Origin: an uncultured Collinsella sp.
Lineage (GTDB): Bacteria > Actinomycetota > Coriobacteriia > Coriobacteriales > Coriobacteriaceae
Length of the DNA stretch: 48,284 bases
Direction of reading: 5' to 3'
Assembly: GCA_934668695.1 (NCBI GenBank)
Contig: CAKUOD010000015.1
Location: forward strand, 1-48,284
A program made the position numbers and the translations under genes. Every line of letters starts with the position of its first letter. The stretch's first letter is position 1. The notes beneath the pieces are model-generated. The model had not been told where the DNA came from. It worked only from the letters and a program-made list of their open reading frames with translations, and did no database searches. This document shows positions 15,471-23,936 of the stretch, in pieces.

Positions 15471-17771
15471 ATGTTCGCAGCCGCTATCTCGCTCGTCGGT
15501 CTTGCGGCGACCGTCTACCTTGTTTTGCGCGAGGCCAAGGCCATTCGCGCCCAGTCGGGCACCGTCGCAAAAAGCGCTCTTGGATGGAGCGTCGCCTTTG
15601 GCCTGTTCCAGCTCTTTTTGACCGTCTGGGGCGCTATTGGCCTCGTCGCCCAAAACGAGCCGCTCGCCTTTGTGATGCTCATCCTGACCAACGCCATCCT
15701 CACCGGATGCGCCTGGGCAAGCATCGCGCGCGATCGCATCGCCCCGCGCGTCTTTGCGTTCGCCGCGCCCGACGCCCCCGCCCCCACGGGCAAGCTCGCC
15801 CGCCTGCGCGGCGCCTTTGTGGGCAGCCCGCTCGTCGCCGCCGTGCTGTGCCTGCTACTCGCCGGCGTCTTTGCGCTGCTGGGCATGGAGGTCTCGTCCA
15901 ACCACGACTTTACCTGGGTCTACCCCCTGTGCATCCTGCTCGAGTGGGCCATCATCACCGCGCTCATGACCGGCCTGTTCTTCCTGTTCCAGCGCCATGG
16001 CGCAGCTCCTGCCGTCCTGGCCTTTGCCCTCTTTGTCCTGGGCATTGCCGAGTTCTTCGTCATCACGTTTAAATCCATGCCCATCCAGCCGGGCGACCTT
16101 TCGGCCATCTCCACCGCCGCCGCGGTCGCCGGCAACGGCTACACCTTCTCCATCTCGCTGTTCTGCGTGCTATCCATGGGCTTTACCGCCATCGCCATGC
16201 TGCTGTGCGAGTATGCCGGCTTGGTCGCGCCGCATCGCCAGAAGGGCACCGCCAACGCCAAGCGCATGCTAATTACCAACCTGCTCGTCGCCGTGCTGTG
16301 CCTGGGCGGCGTGACTGCACACGTCACGCTCATCGACTACTACAATACCCTCGGCATCACCGTGTACACCTGGCGCCCGCTCGAGAGCTACTGGCGCGAG
16401 GGCTACCTGCCCGCTTTCATTAGCGCAGCGCAGTCCATCAAGCCGCCTAAACCCGCCGATTACTCCGTCGACGACGCCAAGGCCACGCTCAAAAAATACG
16501 CCAAGGCCTACGACAAGTCCGATGCCGCCAAGAGCGACGAGCGCGCCGCAGCAAAGGAGCAGTTCGATAGCGAGAAGCCCACGGTCATCGCCATCATGAA
16601 CGAGACGTTCTCGGACCTGTCGATCTACCAGAACATGCGTGCCGGCTACGAGGGCCCGCAGTACTTTAAGAGCCTGTCCAACTGTCTCAGCCGCGGCAAG
16701 CTCTACGTGAGTGCCTACGGCGGCGGCACCGCCAATACCGAGTTTGAGTTCCTGACCGGCAACTCCATGGCCAACCTGGGCTCGGGCGTGTACCCCTACA
16801 CCATCTACAACATGGAGACGACCGAGAACCTGGCAGAGCAGTTCAAGTCGCTCGGCTATGCCACCACGGCCATGCACCCCAACCACGCGACCAACTGGAA
16901 CCGCGAGAACGTCTACAAGGACTTTGGCTTTGACCAGTTCTTGTCCATCAACGACTTCCAGGGCGCCGACACCCTGCGCGGCATGGTGACCGACCAGGCG
17001 ACCTACGACAAGATTCTTGAGTTGCTCAACCAGAACGCCGACCCGCAGTTTATCTTCGATGTGACCATGCAGAACCACTCGGGCTACGACACGGGCCTGG
17101 TGCCGCTCGACAAGCAGGTGCACCTGAACATCGACACGACCGATCTGGACGCCAAGACCGTCGAGGACGGCACGCTGTCCGATGTCGACGAGTATGTCTC
17201 GTGCATCGAGCAGTCCGACCAGGCGCTGCGCTACTTCCTCAACGCCCTGAGCAAGCTCGACCGCAAGGTGGTCGTGGTGTTCTGGGGCGACCACCAGCCG
17301 TTCTTCCCGTCCAAGTTCAACGACAAGTGGTTTACCGACGAGGATGACGCCACGCACCAGGAGCGCTTGTGGCAGACCGACTACATCATCTGGGCTAACT
17401 ACGACGTCGCCGGCTGCGACCAGACGAGCGAGACCGATGACCTGTCCACCAACTACCTGTCCACCCAGCTCATGCAGCTGATCGGCGCCCCGCTTTCCGA
17501 CTACCAAAAGGCGCACATGACGCTGCGCGAGTCGCTGCCCGCCATCAACTCAGTGGGCTACGAGGACGCCAGCCTGCGTTGGGCGCTCTCCTCCAACGTC
17601 ACCGGTGACGACGCCGCTGCCGCCGCTGCCACCAAGGCACGCGAGGATTACGCCAAGATGCAGTACTACGAGATGTTCCGCGACGGCAAGAACGTCTACA
17701 CCGAGCACTTCCAGACCGAGGCCAACGAGACCGATCCCAACTTGGCGCCGGGCACGACCAAGATCAAGTAG
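15471..17771 (+). CDS. LtaS-family membrane phosphoglycerol transferase (sulfatase fold)
   Basis: A 766-residue protein with seven or eight membrane helices in the first 300 residues. An extracellular alkaline-phosphatase/sulfatase domain follows: KPTVIAIMNETFSDLSIYQ opens it, Thr420 in YGGGTANTEFEF is the probable nucleophile, and MHPNHATNW, VTMQNHSGYD and VVVFWGDHQPF supply metal ligands. The family transfers glycerol-phosphate from phosphatidylglycerol onto lipoteichoic-acid or related polymers at the outer membrane face. It is somewhat longer than LtaS of Staphylococcus (about 650). The ATG at 15471 follows GAGGAG by 7 nt; an upstream in-frame ATG lacks one. Which anionic polymer is made cannot be read from sequence. 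Confidence 0.9.
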   Translation: MFAAAISLVGLAATVYLVLREAKAIRAQSGTVAKSALGWSVAFGLFQLFLTVWGAIGLVAQNEPLAFVMLILTNAILTGCAWASIARDRIAPRVFAFAAPDAPAPTGKLARLRGAFVGSPLVAAVLCLLLAGVFALLGMEVSSNHDFTWVYPLCILLEWAIITALMTGLFFLFQRHGAAPAVLAFALFVLGIAEFFVITFKSMPIQPGDLSAISTAAAVAGNGYTFSISLFCVLSMGFTAIAMLLCEYAGLVAPHRQKGTANAKRMLITNLLVAVLCLGGVTAHVTLIDYYNTLGITVYTWRPLESYWREGYLPAFISAAQSIKPPKPADYSVDDAKATLKKYAKAYDKSDAAKSDERAAAKEQFDSEKPTVIAIMNETFSDLSIYQNMRAGYEGPQYFKSLSNCLSRGKLYVSAYGGGTANTEFEFLTGNSMANLGSGVYPYTIYNMETTENLAEQFKSLGYATTAMHPNHATNWNRENVYKDFGFDQFLSINDFQGADTLRGMVTDQATYDKILELLNQNADPQFIFDVTMQNHSGYDTGLVPLDKQVHLNIDTTDLDAKTVEDGTLSDVDEYVSCIEQSDQALRYFLNALSKLDRKVVVVFWGDHQPFFPSKFNDKWFTDEDDATHQERLWQTDYIIWANYDVAGCDQTSETDDLSTNYLSTQLMQLIGAPLSDYQKAHMTLRESLPAINSVGYEDASLRWALSSNVTGDDAAAAAATKAREDYAKMQYYEMFRDGKNVYTEHFQTEANETDPNLAPGTTKIK

Positions 17772-17798
17772 CGGCTAGCTGCTGAGCCATAACTGAAA

Positions 17799-17928
17799 CG
17801 TCTGTCCAGGCGGAGGCATATAAGGTTCCCTGCTCGGACAGTCCTGCGCAAGACGAAGGCCACATTAAGTGGCCTTCTTTGCGTGCGGAACTCGCGATGA
17901 ACCTTATATGCCTCCGCCTGGACAGACG
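17799..17928 (-). repeat. Long covarying hairpin element, copy 1 (reverse orientation)
   Basis: Perfect 30-bp inverted arms (17799-17828 and 17899-17928) enclose a 70-nt core. On the minus strand the core matches the core of the element at 22841-22909 at about 67 of 69 positions. The core contains its own 9-bp hairpin, GAAGGCCAC/GTGGCCTTC, with a 5-nt loop, extended by CGCAA/TTGCG. The arms share only the outer CGTC and inner GTTC with the other copy; the 22 bp between differ, yet pair perfectly. It lies in the convergent gap between the LtaS-like gene and the 1362-residue surface protein. Confidence 0.9.
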
Positions 17929-18024
17929 CCTTGTTGTTGGAGTGCGGCTTGTCATGGAGAGTATTCGGAGTGTCTCTGGTTGAATCGGGCTCTTGCCTTG
18001 AAGACTCTGATTTCTAATAAAGAG

Positions 18025-18063
18025 AAAACCCGGGTAGCTAAGTTGTTTGGCTACCCGGGTTTT
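18025..18063. terminator. Bidirectional terminator
   Basis: A 14-bp perfect stem (18025-18038 with 18050-18063; AAAACCCGGGTAGC) has an 11-nt loop and T-runs on both strands. It ends the LtaS-like gene on the plus strand and the 1362-residue surface protein gene on the minus strand, whose stop is at 18091. Confidence 0.9.
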
Positions 18064-18090
18064 TGGGTTGTCGATATGTTCGACTGGCTA

Positions 18091-21000
18091 CTAGTGGGTC
18101 TTGCGGCGCTTGATCAGCATGATGAGGGCTATCACTACGAGCGTTGCTCCCGCTGCTGCTGCGGTGGCGACTAGAGCGAATGTTTGGTCGCCGGTGTTTG
18201 CGAGGTTCTTCGCTGTGGTCGTAGTCTTGACCTTGGTGTCGGTCTTAGCTCCGTTGTCTGACTTGGGCTTGTCCGGGCTCGTCGGGGTCTCAGGAGTCTC
18301 GGGGTCCTTTGAGCCTTCGGAGTCGGTGGGGCCGGCAGTGTTTACCAGCGTATGGTCCAAGAACTTCTTGGCGCCCGCACTTGCCTGTGAGAACAGGCGG
18401 CGCGTGCGGATCGGGGTGGCGTTCACCGTTGTGGGTGCTGTCTCCTCGGTCGCGATATTCACGAGCGTCACACCGGTGTCGAGGCCCACGTCGTTGTATC
18501 CCACGTGGCAGTAGTACTGTGCGCCGTCATCGTCTGCGGTCAGGTCAATCTCGAGCTTCGAGGCCGTCCCGGCTGCGAGGTTGCCATCGGCACCCACACG
18601 CTTGAACTCGGTCTCGCCGCGACCCTTGCGATACCACATATATGTCGGTACCAGCTCCGTCTCGTCACCGTCGGCACCGAGTTGCTTCACATGGCCAATC
18701 GCCGAGAGCGTCAGGTGACTTCCCGCTACGCGCTCGACCGAAGAGTCGTATCCAAGATCCGACCCCTCCGCAGCATCCGCCGCAGGTCCGCTCACGGTCA
18801 TCGTCATGCCATCGGGCATGGTTTTGACCGTGATAATTGCCGAGCGAATGCCCGTTTCGGTCGTTGAACCGTTCTTTACAGCGGCGATGGCGAATCGGTA
18901 CTCCGTATTGGGCTGCAACCCGTCCCAGGTAAGCGAAGTCTGCGTGTTGTCGGCAATCTTCCAGCTGTTCACGACCGCGTCCGCCGCATTGCTCTGCAGC
19001 ATGCCCACGCCGTAGCTAAAGCCGCTCTTCTTTGCGAGCACATCGTCCCAGCTAAACGTAACACTGGTCGAATCAACGGCGTTTGCCGTAAAGCCCGTCA
19101 CGGCCGGCGCTTCGGGCATCTCGACATCCTTAACGTCATAGCCCACGATCCAGAACTGGTCGGTATCTTTAGTACCGAGCTTGTCGCCCGAGCCATCCTC
19201 GAACTTGCTGACATCCACCGCGTTGACGCCCAGGCGCCACGCAAAGCCGTACTTATCCTTCGCAGCTTCGGGCAGGTTGTCGACGGTTCCGCCGTATTCG
19301 GTCGATTCACTCGAGGAGTTACCCGTAGTAAAGCCGGCGTTGGCACCAAAGCACAGGCCGCCAAACAACTCGTGCTTTGCGAGCTTCGCGCCCATGACAA
19401 CGCTGCCGTTCAGCGTAAAGCCGTACTCAAACTCCTGCTCCTCGCCCTCCTCGACTTCGATGGTCTGCTCAATACTCGCCCCCGACTGCGCGACAGCACC
19501 GTTAAACCCATCGTGCGTGTAGGCGCGCGTTACGCCAGGCTTGCCCAGGCCAAAGGAATCTTGCACGGGAGTCGTGCCGTTGAGCGCCGTGTAATAGCTG
19601 TCGGGTTCTCCCGACCGGTTGGTCAAAAAGTAGCTGAGCGGCGTCATATTGTGCTGTTTGGCAATGCGGTCATAGGCCTCGACATTAACGACCGAGGTCT
19701 GCGCGCCGAGCGACACGGGCGCCGCCATCACGCCCTTGCCACCAGTTTCCTCATTTTCGATCTCATACTCGTAATAGACCATCGGAATCGTGTAGAGCAC
19801 GGCCTTGTCACCCTCGCCGGCATGCGACTCATAGCTTACGCTTGCGCTGACCGTGCGCTCGCTCCGGTAGTCATAGCATCCCTCGGCGGCAAAATCGACT
19901 GAAGCATTAATCGCGACCAGGGGCGGACCGGTCTGCACCTCGACGGCAACGCCCAACTCGGCGCCAATGGTATAGCCCCGGGATGTCCCCGTGCCCTTTC
20001 CCTCTCCGTATGACGTGCCGCCCAACACCAGATAGCCGTATGCCTGCTCCAGATCCTCAACATAGGGAGCATCCTGCAGCACGGCGAGCACGCGCGGGTT
20101 GGTATAGACCTTGTAGCGGTCCTTGTACGTAATCTTGACGCTGTCGTTGTCGACATCGGGCAGCGCGAGCGAGATAAATGTGCCGTAGGTAGTGCCGCGA
20201 CGGTTGCTCTCGCTAATCACCTGCTCCTCGCCGCGGCGCACCCTTCCGTTCTCGTCGAGCGAAAAATGCGAGGCGGTCATCCAGTAGTAGTCGTCATCTT
20301 TACGCAGGTCCTCGTCGCGGTGCTTGCCTACCACGGCGATAAAGCTCTCGTTGTAGCGATCCGAACCCGAGACGCTGCCCGCCTTAACGTCGCTGATCCA
20401 CACCTGTTCGATACCCTTGTGGTCATGCTTGTTGCTGCTGTTGTATTGCTGACCGCTCATGCTCATGGTTCCGACCATGGACCCCAAGCCCTGGGCCCCG
20501 CTCTGCGCCGTGTTGCAGGCAAAGTCGCGGAACACATCGCCGCCCACGAGCACCTCGTCGACCGCCGGCTGCTCGGACAGGCCGTCAAGGTTGGCAGTGG
20601 CAAGGGCAATAGGCGCCAAGGTGCACGGATAGCGCTTATCCTGAGCGCTATCCTTCCATGCGCTGTTGGGCACATGCATCAGCCCATAGGAGGCGAGGAG
20701 CCCGTCTCTGTATTCTTTGCAATCGGAAAGTTTGAACTCGCCAGACTCCGAGTCAAAATACGCGTAGCGGTACAGCGCGCCGTACAGCCCCTTGCTGCCG
20801 TCATTAGCGTCGTAATCAAAAGCGCTGCGTTGCCAGTCATAGCCCGCAAGAATAAGGCCCGTGACGGTTTCACCCGTCTTCTTTCCTTCTTCATCGTAGG
20901 CGGCAAACGTGCCGAACGTCGCATTCGCGGCGACCATGGTCTTGCCGTTCGCGGAGAGGGAGATTGCGCCCGCGTCACCCAGAGCATCGACATGGACGAG

Positions 21001-22179
21001 CGCACCCTTGGATGCATCCCACGAGAACAGTTCGCAATGCGTCGACGTGGCGATATTCTTCTTGCCGTAGGGCGCCGAGACCACGATGGCGAGGTCATCG
21101 CAAAAATCGCGATCGAGGTCTCCGGCAGCCAGCGAAACGACAGGAGCTGACTGCAGCTGCGTCCATGAGCTGTTCCCGCCCTTGTTGGACGTAGTGTAGT
21201 CCGCGGCGTTACCGGCGTCGATTTTGACGACACTCTGCTTCCAGTTGCCGCCCTCCAGGTCGTACATATCGACTACAGCCTTACGCACGCCACTCTCGTC
21301 GACATAGCAGCCCGCATAGACAAAAAGCTCGTCCACGCCGTCACCATCGACATCGCCCGCCTCGACATCAAAGACGGCGTCGTGCTCTTGCAGGTAACCG
21401 GCGTTCAGATACTTAAAACGGCTTCCGTCCATCATATTGGTGTTGACCGTCACCGGCAGGCGCGTATCAAGGCTGCGCGTGCGCCCGTTGCTAAACGAAT
21501 AGAGGACCAGCTCAACCTTTCCGGCGTACGACTTGCCGTCGATCGTCGTGGAAGAACTATCGCCGTAGGCACGAAGCTCGGCAACGTGGCTCTTTTTGCC
21601 TGTACTGGCATCGCTGCAGAACTCAACGCTTGTAGCGTGAATGCCCGAGAAGCCGTTATTGTCGTTGGCGAGCACCGTCGAGGACCCGTTGTTGCTCAGG
21701 TACGACCAGTCACCGCCACCGTAGTCGCTATGCTTGTAGAGGTCGCTGTTCGTATCGAAATTGTTGACGTTTTGCCAGAACTTTGCGGCGCCCCACACAC
21801 TTCCATAGCCATCGGTGAGTTTGCTACTACCGCCAATATCGCCGCGCTCGACGTTCTCGAGTTTGTCGCGCAGAGTGTAGCGATTGCCATGGCTACCGTT
21901 AGCTGCCATATAGACCTCGCTGCGCGTAGCAAACGTCGTGGGGGTATCGGTGGAATAGGGGCCAACGGTATCGGCCGGAATGTCCTCGCTCGTGCCCAGG
22001 CCCAGGTCGCTATAGTCCTGCTCGGTCATATCGGTGATCTCAGGCGTGTCGGCCGCCTGGGCAACCTGGGGTGTGGCCGTGAAGCAGGCGACGCTCGTGG
22101 CGATCAACGCAGCAAGCGCCGCCGTCCCAACAAGCGGGATTTTCGACAACCGACGAATGTGGGGGTATGGAACGTGCAT
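18091..22179 (-). CDS. Large secreted, wall-anchored protein with FG-GAP-like repeats and Fn3/Ig-like domains
   Basis: A 1362-residue surface protein. A signal peptide occupies about 1-42 (basic start, hydrophobic ALAALIATSVACF, cleavage near AQAAD). The central 800 residues contain Asp-rich FG-GAP/VCBS-like blades: AGDVDGDGVDELFVYAG, AAGDLDRDFCDDLAIVVSA and ALPDVDNDSVKITYKD. A fibronectin type III-like domain follows (from AVTGFTANAVDSTSVTFSWD to LQPNTEYRFAIAAV), then an Ig-like region (YMWYRKGRGETEF to AQYYCHVGYND). The end is a Pro/Thr/Lys-rich wall-spanning stretch, the sorting signal LANTGDQ, a hydrophobic helix and KRRKTH. ATG 22179 has GAGG 6-8 nt upstream; an earlier ATG has none. Function unknown: adhesion or carbohydrate binding is only suggested by domains. 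It is bracketed by inverted copies of the hairpin element. Confidence 0.85.
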   Translation of the reverse strand: MHVPYPHIRRLSKIPLVGTAALAALIATSVACFTATPQVAQAADTPEITDMTEQDYSDLGLGTSEDIPADTVGPYSTDTPTTFATRSEVYMAANGSHGNRYTLRDKLENVERGDIGGSSKLTDGYGSVWGAAKFWQNVNNFDTNSDLYKHSDYGGGDWSYLSNNGSSTVLANDNNGFSGIHATSVEFCSDASTGKKSHVAELRAYGDSSSTTIDGKSYAGKVELVLYSFSNGRTRSLDTRLPVTVNTNMMDGSRFKYLNAGYLQEHDAVFDVEAGDVDGDGVDELFVYAGCYVDESGVRKAVVDMYDLEGGNWKQSVVKIDAGNAADYTTSNKGGNSSWTQLQSAPVVSLAAGDLDRDFCDDLAIVVSAPYGKKNIATSTHCELFSWDASKGALVHVDALGDAGAISLSANGKTMVAANATFGTFAAYDEEGKKTGETVTGLILAGYDWQRSAFDYDANDGSKGLYGALYRYAYFDSESGEFKLSDCKEYRDGLLASYGLMHVPNSAWKDSAQDKRYPCTLAPIALATANLDGLSEQPAVDEVLVGGDVFRDFACNTAQSGAQGLGSMVGTMSMSGQQYNSSNKHDHKGIEQVWISDVKAGSVSGSDRYNESFIAVVGKHRDEDLRKDDDYYWMTASHFSLDENGRVRRGEEQVISESNRRGTTYGTFISLALPDVDNDSVKITYKDRYKVYTNPRVLAVLQDAPYVEDLEQAYGYLVLGGTSYGEGKGTGTSRGYTIGAELGVAVEVQTGPPLVAINASVDFAAEGCYDYRSERTVSASVSYESHAGEGDKAVLYTIPMVYYEYEIENEETGGKGVMAAPVSLGAQTSVVNVEAYDRIAKQHNMTPLSYFLTNRSGEPDSYYTALNGTTPVQDSFGLGKPGVTRAYTHDGFNGAVAQSGASIEQTIEVEEGEEQEFEYGFTLNGSVVMGAKLAKHELFGGLCFGANAGFTTGNSSSESTEYGGTVDNLPEAAKDKYGFAWRLGVNAVDVSKFEDGSGDKLGTKDTDQFWIVGYDVKDVEMPEAPAVTGFTANAVDSTSVTFSWDDVLAKKSGFSYGVGMLQSNAADAVVNSWKIADNTQTSLTWDGLQPNTEYRFAIAAVKNGSTTETGIRSAIITVKTMPDGMTMTVSGPAADAAEGSDLGYDSSVERVAGSHLTLSAIGHVKQLGADGDETELVPTYMWYRKGRGETEFKRVGADGNLAAGTASKLEIDLTADDDGAQYYCHVGYNDVGLDTGVTLVNIATEETAPTTVNATPIRTRRLFSQASAGAKKFLDHTLVNTAGPTDSEGSKDPETPETPTSPDKPKSDNGAKTDTKVKTTTTAKNLANTGDQTFALVATAAAAGATLVVIALIMLIKRRKTH

Positions 22180-22311
22180 GGGAGACCTCGCTTTACTCGA
22201 GTGGAGTCGGCTCATTTGCTCAAATGCTACGCCTGACACCCAAAATTCCGTGTCTCATTTTCGCCAACGGCGTGTCTCATTTTTGAGAATCCGAGATGCC
22301 ACGGAAATCTT

Positions 22312-22751
22312 ATCCCAGCTCAAAGGCCATTTCTGGGATGTATTTTCCGTCGAGTGCCTCATCGGGAAACGGCGTCCCACTTCAAGCGTCGATTCTGGGA
22401 CGCACTTTCCCCTTAGACCCTCAACCGGAAACCGCATCCCACTTTGAGCGCAAATTCCGGGATGCATTTTCCGCTTGAGCCTCATTGGGAAACGGCGTCC
22501 CACTTTGAGGACTGATTGTGGGATGCATGGGACCGGTTTTGCTCTCATTGGGAAAATGCATCCCGTTTCTTGACCGAATAATGGGACGCAATTTCCCGTT
22601 GGAGCGCCTTTGGGAAAGTGTGTCCCACTTCGAACGCCCAGAGTGGGACGCACTTTCCGCAAAGCACCTCAACGGGAAACTACGTCCCATTCCAAAGGCA
22701 AATTCCGGGACGCATTTTCCGAAAGCCTGCCCATCCGGAAAGCCCGTCTCA
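22312..22751. repeat. Tandem array of about seven 62-nt palindromic units
   Basis: The word RTCCCA recurs at 22312, 22374, 22436, 22497, 22560, 22622, 22684 and (as GTCTCA) 22746, that is every 61-63 nt. Each unit has the form GCRTCCCA, about 15 variable nt, TGGGAYGCA, TTTTCC, about 15 variable nt, GGGAAA. So each holds two short hairpins with variable loops. In several units the changing base of the stem covaries (ATCCCA with TGGGAT, GTCCCA with TGGGAC). The period is not a multiple of three and no long conserved reading frame runs through it. More degenerate GTCTCA words at 22252 and 22274 may be decayed units. No other gene was seen in 22180-22981. Confidence 0.85.
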
Positions 22752-22810
22752 CTTTGGACGCATCCGGGCACGGAACCATCGACCTATCAGGCCTCCCATC
22801 AATAAAGAGG

Positions 22811-22939
22811 CGTCCTCCCGGACGGCGGGGCACGAAGTTCATCGCGAGTTCCGCACGCAAAGAAGGCCACTTAATGTGGCCTTCGTCTTGCGCAGGACTG
22901 TAGAGCAGGGAACTTCGTGCGCCGCCGTCCGGGAGGACG
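22811..22939 (+). repeat. Long covarying hairpin element, copy 2
   Basis: Arms 22811-22840 and 22910-22939 pair at 29 of 30 positions around a 69-nt core that is nearly identical, in opposite orientation, to that of the element at 17799-17928. The arm sequence is GC-rich (CCTCCCGGACGGCG) and unrelated to the arm of copy 1 apart from the terminal CGTC and the inner GTTC. It lies between the 62-nt array and the flavodoxin-like gene. Confidence 0.9.
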
Positions 22940-22981
22940 TTACATTTAGAAAGATGGACCGACCGCCGTCAGCGATGGGAG

Positions 22982-23533
22982 CTACTCCCCCAGCACGGCC
23001 TTTTTGGCGGCTGCAGTCATGTTGTCCAGATCTTCCTTGGTGGGGTGATCCTTTGCGGCAACCCAGTTGTCGAGCAGCATCTTATAGCGTGCGTTTTCGG
23101 GCTCTTGCTCGAGCATCGCCTCGTAGCGCTGCTTGACCGCAGGGCCCATCTTGCCCTGGCACATAGCCCAGCCCACTAGCTCGGCATCATCGGCCAAATT
23201 GGACGTCACGCGGTCGATAATCTGCTGATAATAGCTCTGGTCGGCGCCAAAACCGCAGGTACCAAAGAGGAAAACGCGCTTGCCGTGCAGAGCGGAGAGC
23301 AGCGCGGCAACCGAAGGCGTGCACGCGCCCTTGTCGCACCAAAAACCGACGAGTACCGTGTCAGCTGCGCTGGCACCCTGCGCCTCGCGCGCAACCTGAT
23401 CTGCGTCCGCATCGTCACTCAACGCCGCGGCGTGGACAAACTCAACGCCCGCAGCCTGCAGAGCGCGCTTGATCGCGCCCGAAACCATCCTGGTATTACC
23501 GCTCTTGCTGTTGACCACCAAAGAGCACGTCAT
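22982..23533 (-). CDS. Flavodoxin-family protein
   Basis: A 183-residue flavodoxin-like protein. The FMN phosphate-binding loop is SKSGNTRMV near the N-terminus. The isoalloxazine-contacting loops appear as VLVGFWCDKGACTPS and FLFGTCGFGAD. It would carry electrons between reductases and oxidoreductases in the cytoplasm. The C-terminal 45 residues form charged helices not found in minimal flavodoxins (140-170 residues). An ATG at 23533 and an in-frame GTG 6 nt upstream are both possible starts; GAGG lies about 10 and 4 nt before them respectively. No redox partner gene adjoins it, so a specific role cannot be given. Confidence 0.8.
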   Translation of the reverse strand: MTCSLVVNSKSGNTRMVSGAIKRALQAAGVEFVHAAALSDDADADQVAREAQGASAADTVLVGFWCDKGACTPSVAALLSALHGKRVFLFGTCGFGADQSYYQQIIDRVTSNLADDAELVGWAMCQGKMGPAVKQRYEAMLEQEPENARYKMLLDNWVAAKDHPTKEDLDNMTAAAKKAVLGE

Positions 23534-23936
23534 AGTCACGTTGCCTCGTTTCCCCCAAAACTAAAGCCACTAATGCAATTTATTAGATGAATATCTTAGT
23601 ACTAACGACGCAGATGTAAACCACCGTCTGTCGATTGGCAGAGCGGACGATATCAATGGACATCCTCACCAGCAGCGCAAGCCCCAAAATTCATGCGGGA
23701 GCCGCGGTACCGTCAGAAAATGCAGGAGGAAATTTGACGGTCCCGTTAATAGATTTTGTGACAAGGGCATGACAGGGGGACAGGTCATTCGTCAGGCTTC
23801 TGACAGACGATATGAGCGGGACATGAAAATTGGAAGCCCCTCCTGCATGCATATCCGCTGGTAAGGCCTGGCCCGGTTTTCGCCATCGCACGAGGCGGCC
23901 GAGCACCCATCCAACGCCCAAGTCAAAATACTCAGG
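23534..23936. other. Gene-free interval with eroded long inverted repeat
   Basis: No convincing gene in 403 bp. TGCAGGAGG (23721-23729) pairs with CCTCCTGCA (23839-23847). Further inward, AAATTT with AAAATT and GTCCCG with CGGGAC can pair in register, with a 7-nt asymmetric bulge. This looks like a decayed palindromic element of about 130 bp. A smaller dyad (GTCAGGCTTCTGAC) sits in its loop. Short open frames here lack ribosome binding sites. Confidence 0.5.

Noticed and set aside
22312..22751. The 62-nt array as a CRISPR array
   Set aside because: The repeats are imperfect palindromes with two conserved blocks and two variable loops per unit, not a constant 24-40 nt repeat with unique spacers; no cas genes are in the window.
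22255..22903. Short overlapping frames through the 62-nt array and the hairpin element as small proteins
   Set aside because: The 62-nt period shifts the frame at each unit, frames exist on both strands because of the palindromes, and no ribosome binding sites support them.
17799..22939. The two hairpin elements as terminal inverted repeats of a transposon carrying the surface protein
   Set aside because: Each end is itself a complete hairpin with different arm sequence, the segment contains no transposase or recombinase, and no target-site duplication was seen. Inversion by homologous recombination remains open.
23691..23921. A 76-codon frame in the interval before the ATPase gene
   Set aside because: No ribosome binding site, no recognisable domain, and the DNA overlaps an eroded inverted repeat.
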